24,635 nucleotides of DNA. Source: a virus. Position 1 is the stretch's first letter. Each line of letters starts with the position of its first letter. The stretch is taken from the IMG/VR virus record IMGVR_UViG_3300025410_000085, positions 1 through 24,635 of that record; one strand, 5' to 3'. Below, piece after piece: positions 4,930 through 12,502 of the stretch. A program made the position numbers and the translations under genes. The notes beneath the pieces are model-generated. The model was given only the letters and a program-made list of their open reading frames with translations. It searched no databases and was not told where the DNA came from.

Positions 4930-7528
4930 ATGCATTCATTCCCAGAATAGCAGCGGCTGCACCTGGATTATCTTGATAACCTGCATTAATTACCTTAATC
5001 CAGAAATCATTATTATGTGCTGATGGTTCTATATTTGCTGCTTGCTGTTGACCACCTTTAGCAGCTGTTTGTTGGTTGATAACAACTGGTGCAGCTTGAG
5101 GTTGAACTTGAGCAGTTTTTGCTGCTGGTTGTGATTTGAAATACTCATCATAAACTCTAGATATATCTCTATCTGATCTTGAAGACGATGATACTTCTCT
5201 AGCAGCCATTTGTCCTTCTGTCGGTTTTGCAGAAATGTCTGTTGGACTTGACTGAGGTGAAACTGAAGTTCCTCCAGCTCTATTATAAGTATCCATCCAA
5301 CTATTTGCATATGTTTCTGGAAGCATTCCACGATTAGCGGCTAAAGCTGCAGCTGAGATATTACCTTGTATGTTACCAGTGTACCAAGCTAATGGTACAG
5401 CTTTGACATCTCCACCAGATTGTTTTAAAATATCTTGAACATATTTTTTAGCAATTTCATCTTGAACATCAGCAGGGGCATCTTTGGCTCTTAAATATTT
5501 TTCACCTACACCATATTTTTTTGTTAAAGATTGCCAAGTTGAATCTAAGAATTGATATGCACCTGAAGCACTACTTGTTGGATTGCTTGCCTTATAGTTA
5601 TTTCCAGATTCTTTCATTCTAATTGTAGAAAGAATTTTATCAACTTTTTCGTCACCAGGACCATTGCCGCTCACTCTATCCCATAAAGAAGAAAACGCAC
5701 CTTCACCAATATATGAACCTATAATTTCTCCACCAATTTCAAATGCAGGTAAAGCAGCAAGACTCAATCCGCCTGTAAATGCAGCAAGTCCTCCAGCAAT
5801 ACTAGCACCAATTGCACCGCCAATCACAGCACCAGTAGCACTACCTGTAATGCTGACTGCACTTTTCTTTAAATTTTCAGAAGTAACTTCTTTACCCTCA
5901 ATGGCATAACTTGCAGCTTCAAATAATGCACCAAATGCTGCATATCCAACAGCTTTACCCAAAGCTCCTTTTAATGCTTGACCTGCACCTTCAGAAAGGT
6001 ATCTTCTTGACAGTACACCCTTTGGTGACTTGATTTGATTTAGTAATTCTGGATCTCTAACAATACTTAATGCTTCTTGCTCAGACATATAGGTTTTAGA
6101 AACTCTGTCATAAAATCTTCCATTCTTCTCAACAATTCCAACTCTCTTTAATTGTTTAATTTGAGCTTCTTGAATATTGCCTCTTAAACCTTGTTCTTCA
6201 AAAAATCTGTTTACGTTTTGATCTTTAATTTCTTCCCCAATATTTCCATTTGCGTCAACTTTATGGAAGGAACCAGTTTCTGAATTGAAAACGATGTTGC
6301 CTTTTTGTAAAGCTTGTTTTTCAATAGCAGGTAAAGATTCATACATCTCGCTTCTAGCTTCTCTATAAATCTTATGCTGTTCAGAAGCAATTCTGCCTTG
6401 AATTGTTGCTTGAGCTCTCAATTCGCTAAGAGTAGTTTGCCCAGCACCTCTCATTCTTTGTTGTGCTGCTGCTTTAGTTGCAGCTTTTTGCGCTGCTGAA
6501 GCTGCAGCATATTTTTCAAAAGCTTGTTGTGATCTTTGCGCAGCACTCATAGTTGCTTCGCCGAAAGCTCCAGTTCCAGCTCTTCCAACCATTGCTGCAT
6601 TTTTATAAAATGCAGACTGTATTGCTGCTGCACTTGTTCCGAAAGTTGCCATTCTACCGAAGCGTCCACCTGCTCCCATTGCTCTTGCTGCTAAAGCTTC
6701 TTCTGCAGCAACGGCAGCTCTGCCGCCACCTCTACCCAATAATTTCTTTATTCCAGCACCACCAAGTGCAAGAGCACCTATGGTTTCAGCTATCTCTTCA
6801 ACTCTATTGATCAATCCACCGCCTCTACCGTGCTGTAGTAAATCTAAAATTTGGTCTAATTTACTGTCAATGTTTTTTTCAAAATCTACTAATTCGTAAT
6901 GTCTTTCCGCTTGTAGTGCTTCTATTTGTTCAATATCAAGGTTGCCTGTTCCACCTTCTTCCATTAATTTGAAATCTTTAGATTTTTTTATTTCTTGTAT
7001 TTCACTTTTTAAATTTGAGATCTCTAGCAGAACTCCAGCTTCTGGTATTCTTGCCGCATATTCTGCTTCATTGCTGGTTGCAATTTTTGGAACAGCTTCT
7101 TGAATATCATACAATTTATTTTTTGATTTAATTGATGAAGATTTAACACGATCTGAAACATTTGATATTTGTTTTAAAATTCTACCAACATCGTTTTGAG
7201 TCTTATCAGCAGTTTTTTGTACCTTTGAAATACTCTTTTCATTTTTGTTGATTGATTTTTTAACTTCTTTCAACTCACTTTCAATAGAATTAATCTTTTT
7301 AGTTTGAGCTTTAGTGTCAGCTGTTTTGTCTGATGCTGTTTTTGATTTAGTTGTTGTTTTAGTAGTAGCACTTTTACCAGCCTCACCAAAAAGCGATGTC
7401 ATGATATTCATTTTAATTGTTTGTGCAATTTCCTTAGCATCACTAGCATCTATATTTGGATCTTGTGCTCTTATGATCGCTGATAGCGCCTTAATAGAAA
7501 ATCCTGTTGGTGTTACTTTGCTTACCAT
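4928..7528 (-). CDS. Tape-measure-like tail protein with C-terminal lytic transglycosylase domain
   Basis: This is an 866-residue protein. Residues about 55-130 are a Lys/Glu/Ser-rich coiled coil. Residues about 230-390 are Ala/Gly/Gln-rich helices. About 520-610 is a Gly/Ala-zipper hydrophobic region (GAVIGGAIGASIAGGLAAF) suited to membrane insertion. About 630-750 is a soluble-lytic-transglycosylase-like domain with candidate catalytic E640 in MKESGNNYK and the SASGAYQFLDSTW motif. The tail is Gln/Ala-rich. This layout and the position after gp26 suggest the tape measure (T4 gp29 role) carrying a peptidoglycan-cleaving domain used at DNA entry. It could instead be a separate ejected virion protein, as no sequence match to T4 gp29 is evident to me. 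The start ATG overlaps the end of the -1-frame gp26 extension (ATGGTAA). Confidence 0.75.
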   Translation of the reverse strand: MVSKVTPTGFSIKALSAIIRAQDPNIDASDAKEIAQTIKMNIMTSLFGEAGKSATTKTTTKSKTASDKTADTKAQTKKINSIESELKEVKKSINKNEKSISKVQKTADKTQNDVGRILKQISNVSDRVKSSSIKSKNKLYDIQEAVPKIATSNEAEYAARIPEAGVLLEISNLKSEIQEIKKSKDFKLMEEGGTGNLDIEQIEALQAERHYELVDFEKNIDSKLDQILDLLQHGRGGGLINRVEEIAETIGALALGGAGIKKLLGRGGGRAAVAAEEALAARAMGAGGRFGRMATFGTSAAAIQSAFYKNAAMVGRAGTGAFGEATMSAAQRSQQAFEKYAAASAAQKAATKAAAQQRMRGAGQTTLSELRAQATIQGRIASEQHKIYREARSEMYESLPAIEKQALQKGNIVFNSETGSFHKVDANGNIGEEIKDQNVNRFFEEQGLRGNIQEAQIKQLKRVGIVEKNGRFYDRVSKTYMSEQEALSIVRDPELLNQIKSPKGVLSRRYLSEGAGQALKGALGKAVGYAAFGALFEAASYAIEGKEVTSENLKKSAVSITGSATGAVIGGAIGASIAGGLAAFTGGLSLAALPAFEIGGEIIGSYIGEGAFSSLWDRVSGNGPGDEKVDKILSTIRMKESGNNYKASNPTSSASGAYQFLDSTWQSLTKKYGVGEKYLRAKDAPADVQDEIAKKYVQDILKQSGGDVKAVPLAWYTGNIQGNISAAALAANRGMLPETYANSWMDTYNRAGGTSVSPQSSPTDISAKPTEGQMAAREVSSSSRSDRDISRVYDEYFKSQPAAKTAQVQPQAAPVVINQQTAAKGGQQQAANIEPSAHNNDFWIKVINAGYQDNPGAAAAILGMNA

Positions 7529-7728
7529 TTTCTTGATTTATTTTCCATTTCTTTTAGTTTAGCATTCTCATTTTCTTCTTTAATCTTAGCTGACAGCATT
7601 CCAATATAAGCATCTTTTTCCCACGGTATCATATCATCAAAAATTCTAAAATCAATTTTATGGTGATAAAGGAGCATAAAATTCAAATTGAAAAACTCCT
7701 TTAACCCCTCATTACCAAAGCTTAGATA
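7522..7728 (-). CDS. -1-frame extension of gp26 (frameshift product; gp51-like/tail-chaperone candidate)
   Basis: After the slippery T-run at the end of gp26, the -1 frame is open for 68 codons to TAA at 7524-7522. It starts YLSFGNEGLKEFFNLNF and contains IPWEKDAYIGMLSAKIKEE, a pattern recalling the short acidic-helical T domains of tail assembly chaperones. A -1 shift would give a 314-residue gp26 fusion. Independent initiation is also possible: TTG at 7686 has AAAGGAG 9 bases upstream, whereas the ATG at 7677 is 18 bases away from it. The segment fills a gap of about 190 bases that would otherwise be empty in this tightly packed operon, and it overlaps the tape-measure start. Coding status is likely; mode of expression is inferred. 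Confidence 0.72.
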   Translation of the reverse strand, partial: YLSFGNEGLKEFFNLNFMLLYHHKIDFRIFDDMIPWEKDAYIGMLSAKIKEENENAKLKEMENKSRKW

Positions 7729-8465
7729 AAAAAATCGTTGAGACCCTCCAGCACAAACTTGTGCTTAAATCCGCATTTTGGACAATCTTTATTTAACTCT
7801 TGTCTGACCGTTGGCAAGCTCTTAAAAAAGTTTGTCAATAAGTCATATTTCTCTGCAGGTAGATTCATTACAAATTCTACTAATTCTTCTACAGTTGCAT
7901 CTTTAGAGTAATACACATTTTCTTTGTCAAAAATGTAATCGATACATAATGCTATTGTTTTGAATTCATCATTCTCTTCTAGATTTTCTGCAGGATTTGA
8001 TAACTTTTGAATTATCTCAAATGTTGGATACTTCATTTGTAATCCAACATCATCATTGATCATTATCTTTGTAGAGTTCTGATCAAGATTTACTACTGGA
8101 ACACTTAAAAGATCAATAGATCCATCAATTATCATTCCGCATTCTGATTTCTGATCGCCTTCTCCAATTTCATTTTTACATTTAAAGAACACGTTTATGT
8201 TCTCACCAATTGATCTTGCTCTGAAATTTAAAAATAAAACTTCAATGTCAATGAGTGGCAATTTATCTACATCAATGTTTTCATCTAGAAGACAATTTTT
8301 AATAATTTGTTTAATCGTATTGACGACTTCATTAGCATCTGTCTGTTCAGTTGCAAGAAGCATCAGTTTTTGTTCCTTAACCAGAAATGGTCTGAACTTA
8401 ACTGGGTTTTCTTGAGAAAACAGTTTCACTTCATAAGTCGGTGTCGCGATTGTCGGGAATTTCAT
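7722..8465 (-). CDS. 26: Baseplate hub assembly protein gp26-like
   Basis: This 247-residue protein resembles the T4_baseplate/gp26 family of cyanophage and T4-like phages: the N-terminus has PTYEVKLFSQ and KFRPFLVKEQKLMLLA, and a central set of helices is followed by a C-terminal CPKCGFKHKF. Four cysteines (C96, C109, C228, C231) could form a zinc ribbon. In T4, gp26 acts in assembly of the central hub, with gp51. GAGGTAA lies 4 bases before the ATG. The protein ends two codons after a slippery heptamer, so a fraction is probably extended into the -1 frame (see separate entry). It is positioned between the gp54-like gene and the tape measure. Confidence 0.78.
   Translation of the reverse strand: MKFPTIATPTYEVKLFSQENPVKFRPFLVKEQKLMLLATEQTDANEVVNTIKQIIKNCLLDENIDVDKLPLIDIEVLFLNFRARSIGENINVFFKCKNEIGEGDQKSECGMIIDGSIDLLSVPVVNLDQNSTKIMINDDVGLQMKYPTFEIIQKLSNPAENLEENDEFKTIALCIDYIFDKENVYYSKDATVEELVEFVMNLPAEKYDLLTNFFKSLPTVRQELNKDCPKCGFKHKFVLEGLNDFFI
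7728..7749 (-). promoter_or_regulatory. Probable programmed -1 frameshift site
   Basis: Reading the minus strand, an SD-like GGAGGG (7749-7744) is followed after 9 bases by T TTT TTT (7734-7728), positioned so the zero-frame codons are GAT TTT TTT ATC TAA. The heptamer fits X XXY YYZ, and the upstream SD spacing is like that of dnaX (about 10 bases). The zero-frame stop comes two codons after the slip. No downstream hairpin was obvious by eye. Confidence 0.7.
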
Positions 8466-8484
8466 AATTACCTCACTTTAAATA

Positions 8485-9486
8485 TTATGGGAGTCCAAGG
8501 TTAGCAGATTCTGTTTGCGATTCAGTTGGGAGTTGGTATGAATAATCATTAAGATATGCTTTATTTGCTGCCGTTGTTTTTGCATTTGTTGATGCAGCTG
8601 GAGCTGGTGATGGTGGCGGCACAGACTGAACTGATGTTGGTGATGGAACTGCGCTAGATCCAAAATCATAACTTGGAAGATAAGCTTCTGGATTTGGATT
8701 GTTCAGGTCAGTTATATATGTTCTCCACTTATTGTAGTGGAATGTGACTTGAAGTTCATGTATTCTGTCATCAGCCCAATTTAATGGTTGTGGTGCAATC
8801 GCAATAGGAAAAGCGCCAAACAGTGTTGTGATATAACTTGGAGTTCCATCAACAGTATATTGTGTTATTGTAATATCTGTTGTTGTTACTGGACCATTTT
8901 TATCTTGAGGGTATCCAACTAATCCTGTTTGAAAGTTTATAAGATAATTCATCCACCACTCAAAGAAATTTCTACCCATCATATCACCAAAACAATATAG
9001 ACTTAGAGTTATTGGTGTGAACGTTGGAAAGTGTGACAATCTTTGAGTAAATGCATAATGTCTATATTCTATTGGATTGTGATTGATCCCTGGAAGTTCT
9101 GCCATGTTACAAGCATATCGCATATCGAAATATGATGAATAGTTGTATCCAGTTCCAGAAAGCGTAGTCATACATTTTGGTATTGGTAGATTGACTAAAA
9201 ATCTACAAGTCTTGGCAAATTCATTATTGAGGTCAAGCTGAGTAAACATATTAGAGATGTTTGAAACAGATTGACTTGTTTTCGGACTTGGTGCTTGGAA
9301 TTGTCCTGAGTTGTTTTGATTATTGCTGAGGATAGAACCAAGTAGTGATTGTGCAGCTCCAGCTAAAACAGGATTTCTTATGTTTTTTGTAGCTGAGCTT
9401 ACCAAGCTTCCTGTAATGTTATTGATATTTTGTTGAATAACTGTATCAGGATTAGTGATACCGACAGGATTTAAATTAATAGCCAT
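8485..9486 (-). CDS. 54: Baseplate tail-tube initiator gp54-like
   Basis: I place the start at the ATG 9486-9484, which overlaps the upstream gene's stop by one base (TAATG). A longer open frame upstream (to 9573) simply runs into that gene. The resulting 333 residues match T4 gp54 (320). The N-terminal 85 residues are low-complexity, Asn/Ser/Gln-rich, and the core has tube-fold signatures: CRFLVNLP, DMRYACNMAELPGI, a DITITQYTVDG strand, LFGAFPIAIAPQPLNW and VTFHYNKWRTY. These features are shared with gp19/gp54 tube proteins. The last 40 residues are Pro/Ser/Ala-rich. Gp54 nucleates the tail tube on the hub. It could alternatively be another tube-like protein (gp19 or gp48 paralogue). Confidence 0.72.
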   Translation of the reverse strand: MAINLNPVGITNPDTVIQQNINNITGSLVSSATKNIRNPVLAGAAQSLLGSILSNNQNNSGQFQAPSPKTSQSVSNISNMFTQLDLNNEFAKTCRFLVNLPIPKCMTTLSGTGYNYSSYFDMRYACNMAELPGINHNPIEYRHYAFTQRLSHFPTFTPITLSLYCFGDMMGRNFFEWWMNYLINFQTGLVGYPQDKNGPVTTTDITITQYTVDGTPSYITTLFGAFPIAIAPQPLNWADDRIHELQVTFHYNKWRTYITDLNNPNPEAYLPSYDFGSSAVPSPTSVQSVPPPSPAPAASTNAKTTAANKAYLNDYSYQLPTESQTESANLGLP

Positions 9487-10067
9487 TAGAATTGCCTTAG
9501 AGATTGACGTTGAACTTGAGTTGCAGAAGCTCCAATAAATTGTTCTGTTGGTAGGAAAATTGCAATTTCCCAATCGTCAGGTGCAACCTCAACAACTTTA
9601 GAATCTAAATGAGAATACAGATATCTTTTTAAGCAAGGAGCAAATTCTCTATATCTTCTTGTGCTGCTTAAAATATTATAACTGACTCTCATTTTTGTTG
9701 TTTCATCAAAATTCTTATTGTTCAAAAGATCATAAAGTTTATTCAATAAAGCTAAACGATGTTTTGATGAAATGTAATGTAAATTTAAACCAAGAAACCC
9801 ATCACTATAATTTTCAATTGGAATGACCAACGGAAAACGATCATAATATGGAAGTACATCTTTTAATTTTGGATCATAGGAATAGAAATACATCTTTCCC
9901 ACAATAATTCTTTTTGCGAATATGTTATCAGTTGCAGAAAGAATACTTCTTCTGCTGGTTTGAAGAGTTTTCACGTTTCTTCTGAGCCAGTCTCGAGCTT
10001 TTTTGGTTCTGACGTTGATATTCTCTTTCGCCAGATTATCCCTTACTTTTTCTATTAGACTTGCCAT
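9486..10067 (-). CDS. Conserved T4-superfamily protein, candidate gp2 DNA end protector
   Basis: This is a 193-residue protein with a basic N-terminus (KKARDWLRRNVKTLQTSRR), a central FYSYDPKLKDVLPYYDRFP, and DGFLGLNLHYIS. Near the end is DDWEIAIFLPTEQF. These motifs recall a family conserved in T4-like marine phages and often placed beside gp4; gp2 (the packaged-DNA end protector) is the best guess from synteny with T4's 2-4-53-5 cluster, but I cannot confirm it from motifs. It has no membrane segment. Its start lies 32 bases inside gp4 in another frame, and its stop overlaps the gp54-like ATG. Treat the gene as certain and the function as tentative. Confidence 0.5.
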   Translation of the reverse strand: MASLIEKVRDNLAKENINVRTKKARDWLRRNVKTLQTSRRSILSATDNIFAKRIIVGKMYFYSYDPKLKDVLPYYDRFPLVIPIENYSDGFLGLNLHYISSKHRLALLNKLYDLLNNKNFDETTKMRVSYNILSSTRRYREFAPCLKRYLYSHLDSKVVEVAPDDWEIAIFLPTEQFIGASATQVQRQSLRQF

Positions 10068-10503
10068 CAGGTATTTTTAACTCTCTTTCCGTAATAATTT
10101 CAAAATGCCAACCGCGATCGGCGCAAAACTCTCTGGCGGCTTTAAACTTGGCTTCATTTACTCCCCAAGTCGCAACCTCATTAATGAAGCTTCTGGTCAC
10201 CTTTTTTGGTTTCACAGGCGGCTTAGTTTGTTTCTCAGGTTTAATCTCAATTACAAATCTTTTGATACTTCCATCCTTGCCTTTTATTTTAGCCACAAAG
10301 TCTGGAAAGTATCTATGATATTTATTGTCTAGAGGAGAGATATATGGAATGATCAGTTCTTCGTTTGACCATTCGACAACATTTTCGTTATCGTCAAACC
10401 ACTCCATAACTTTTCTTTCCCAGAGACTTCTGTACCAAATGTTGGAGACGTCCCCATAATACTTTTTCTGGTTTCTGGGGTGAAAACGACCTGAGTATGC
10501 CAT
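10036..10503 (-). CDS. 4: Head-completion nuclease-fold protein gp4-like
   Basis: T4 gp4 (gp50/gp4) completes the filled head before tail attachment. This 155-residue protein has the family's length and its restriction-endonuclease-like core: E29 in SLWERKVMEWFD, D68 in HRYFPDFVAK, and E86-x-K88 in FVIEIKP, the order of a PD-(D/E)XK site. Aromatic and polar motifs IPYISPLDNKYHRYFPDF are typical. The C-terminus is basic. It is the first gene of the minus-strand structural arm and is read from the late promoter at 10537-10530. The last bases overlap the next gene by 32. The ribosome-binding site is weak (TTGGAT). Confidence 0.88.
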   Translation of the reverse strand: MAYSGRFHPRNQKKYYGDVSNIWYRSLWERKVMEWFDDNENVVEWSNEELIIPYISPLDNKYHRYFPDFVAKIKGKDGSIKRFVIEIKPEKQTKPPVKPKKVTRSFINEVATWGVNEAKFKAAREFCADRGWHFEIITERELKIPDGKSNRKSKG

Positions 10504-10510
10504 ATAAATA
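10503..10510 (+). promoter_or_regulatory. T4-type late promoter (TATAAATA), plus strand
   Basis: An exact TATAAATA faces the baseplate operon, with the gp48-like ATG 43 bases downstream. Its first T is also the first base of the start codon of the minus-strand gp4 gene. It fits expression of tail genes after gp33/gp55-dependent switching. Confidence 0.8.
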
Positions 10511-10529
10511 ATCCAATAACACTAAAGCT

Positions 10530-10537
10530 TATTTATA
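10530..10537 (-). promoter_or_regulatory. T4-type late promoter (TATAAATA), minus strand
   Basis: The minus strand reads TATAAATA at 10537-10530. Transcription would start near 10524 and run about 20 bases to the gp4 start codon at 10503. It is the divergent partner of the plus-strand element at 10503-10510, and the start sites predicted for the two fall within about ten bases of each other. Confidence 0.8.
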
Positions 10538-10552
10538 GCTACAGGTATCACA

Positions 10553-11815
10553 ATGGGTTTATTTTCTGGTATTTCACTAAGTTCAATTGTTGGACAGGGT
10601 GTGCAACAAGGCATACTTAATGCAAGTAGCGTTTCTCCTGGTCCAGTTTCAACTATTGGTCTTAAACAATCACCAAAACAAACAATTACTGCAGTTACTG
10701 CAGCAAAAAGCAGTGGTGAATTAGCAGCTTTATCTCCAGGACCAGCAAGCAGAAAAATAAGCGGTGAAGGAGTTGGGGAATATACTGTCTATAGATACCC
10801 AAATAATCTTCAAGGAAACAGTCTAGAAGATCCACCGCATGCTGTTCTTTTCTATGTTAATGTTCCAGTAACTTCCTCATATAAAACTGACACATCACAA
10901 ATTGTGCAAAATAACTCTGTATATTATGGCGGTGTTGGAGGAACTACAAATCCGCAAAATAATACGACAAACGCTGATGGCGAAGTTCCTGAAGTGGTCA
11001 CTACTGGGAAAGGATTTGCAACTAAAGGGATTGCAGTACAACAAAATTCTCAATTCACAGGTGGAACTTTAAACTCCACACAACTTTCATCATTACTTCA
11101 ACCATCTTTAAGTAGAATATCCACAGCAATTGCTCTTTATATGCCTGATACGATTACTGCAGCATATAATCATAATTGGAATCCAGTATCACTATTTGAT
11201 GCTCTTGGTAATTTTGGACAATCAGCGATAACAGCATTAGGTGCTGTAGAAGCTGCAAAAGATTTAGCCAATAGATTTACTGGAGCATACAAACCATCAC
11301 CAGTAAATACTACTCCAATAGAAAGAACTGCATTTACAAATATAGTGAATGCTACTCTTGGCACACAAGGAACTGGAGTTCTTGAAAATTCAGCAGGATA
11401 TGCCTTAAACCCTCAAATTGAAATGTTATACAGAGGAACAGATAATAGAGAGTTTACATTTGAATTTAGATTTCAACCAAGAAGTTCTGATGAGTCTGTA
11501 GCAATTATGAACATCATCAATACATTTAAAATGTATGCTGCTCCAGAGTTAATTTCTCAAGTTGGTGGAAGCGTTTATGGTAGATACTTTATACCGCCAG
11601 CACAATTTGACATTCAATTCGCATTCACATCAGGTGATAATCCATATCTACCAACAATATCAACATGCGTCTTACAAAATATTAGTGTAGATTATTCTAA
11701 GGCTGGACACTTCGCAACGTTCACTGATGGTATGCCAGTTGAGATAGGTTTAACGTTAAGATTTAAAGAAGTTGATATTATGTATAGACAACTTATTCAG
11801 CAGTATGGATATTAA
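10553..11815 (+). CDS. 48: Baseplate tail-tube cap gp48-like
   Basis: Gp48 sits on top of the hub in T4 and caps the baseplate to start the tube. Here the protein is 420 residues, somewhat longer than T4's 364. The N-terminal 100 residues are low-complexity and hydrophobic or flexible, then HAVLFYVNVPV (about residues 97-107) and IALYMPDTI open the fold. The conserved C-terminal half contains REFTFEFRFQPRS, IINTFKMYAAPEL, GRYFIPPAQFDIQFAF and DGMPVEIGLTLRFKEVDIM, as in gp48 homologues. It is the first gene of the plus-strand operon, 3 bases from gp53. The SD is weak (ACAGGT). Confidence 0.8.
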   Translation: MGLFSGISLSSIVGQGVQQGILNASSVSPGPVSTIGLKQSPKQTITAVTAAKSSGELAALSPGPASRKISGEGVGEYTVYRYPNNLQGNSLEDPPHAVLFYVNVPVTSSYKTDTSQIVQNNSVYYGGVGGTTNPQNNTTNADGEVPEVVTTGKGFATKGIAVQQNSQFTGGTLNSTQLSSLLQPSLSRISTAIALYMPDTITAAYNHNWNPVSLFDALGNFGQSAITALGAVEAAKDLANRFTGAYKPSPVNTTPIERTAFTNIVNATLGTQGTGVLENSAGYALNPQIEMLYRGTDNREFTFEFRFQPRSSDESVAIMNIINTFKMYAAPELISQVGGSVYGRYFIPPAQFDIQFAFTSGDNPYLPTISTCVLQNISVDYSKAGHFATFTDGMPVEIGLTLRFKEVDIMYRQLIQQYGY

Positions 11816-11817
11816 AA

Positions 11818-12501
11818 ATGCAATACTTTCAAAATTTCCCCAAGGTTTTATATTCTTTTGATCCAAATTTAAAAGATGCATTTTTAGTCACCAACATATT
11901 CACACGTGTTCAATTTCTTACCGACTATTTACAAAATCTTAATATTTTCTACACATATAATATGCAGGATCATGATACTTTTGAAAGTATCGCAGAAAAA
12001 TATTATGGTGACGCTAACAGATATTGGATAATTCTACTTGCTAATCAAATAATAAATCCAGCATATCAAGCTCCATTAAATGATCTTGAATTTATTAATT
12101 ATTTGACTAACAAGTATGGATCAGTAGTTGTCGCTCAATCTACGATAGATCATTATGAGAAAGTTACAGTAACGACTGCATCTCCATTAGGTGCGCCATC
12201 ATCAATAACAACTTCTAAATTGTATTATTCTAATACGACATATTCTATTGTTGATGAGGTGTCAAATCAAACTATCACAAATCTGCCAACATTGGCACAT
12301 CCAACACTTCAATTGACATCTCCTCAATCTGTTAATCTTGATGGTACAACATATTCAACTGTCATTACGTTAAACGCTGTTTCTTCATATGATGCTGAGT
12401 TTAGCGAGAATCAATCAAAAAGAGTGATACAGCTACCTAAGAAAGAATATGCAGCTCAAATTGAAACTCAACTGAAATCATTATTAACATCAACATTATA
12501 A
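11818..12501 (+). CDS. 53: Baseplate wedge protein gp53-like (LysM-like)
   Basis: T4 gp53 is a wedge component that joins wedges to the hub. This 227-residue homologue (T4 196) starts MQYFQNFPKVLYSFD. Residues about 45-80 form a LysM-type region (DHDTFESIAEKYYGDANRYW followed by IILLANQIINP). The following FINYLTNKYG is also typical. The C-terminal 120 residues are Thr/Ser-rich and ill-conserved. The start lies 2 bases after the gp48 stop with little ribosome-binding sequence, so translational coupling is likely. The next gene begins 1 base after its stop. Confidence 0.85.
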   Translation: MQYFQNFPKVLYSFDPNLKDAFLVTNIFTRVQFLTDYLQNLNIFYTYNMQDHDTFESIAEKYYGDANRYWIILLANQIINPAYQAPLNDLEFINYLTNKYGSVVVAQSTIDHYEKVTVTTASPLGAPSSITTSKLYYSNTTYSIVDEVSNQTITNLPTLAHPTLQLTSPQSVNLDGTTYSTVITLNAVSSYDAEFSENQSKRVIQLPKKEYAAQIETQLKSLLTSTL

Positions 12502-12502
12502 A

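Noticed and set aside
5029-5331. 100-residue minus-strand ORF inside the tape-measure gene
   Set aside because: Shadow of the Gln/Ala-rich C-terminus in another frame, with no ribosome-binding site.
9487-9573. Longer start for the gp54-like gene
   Set aside because: The upstream part is inside the preceding gene in another frame; the ATG at 9486 overlaps that gene's stop (TAATG) and gives the family length.
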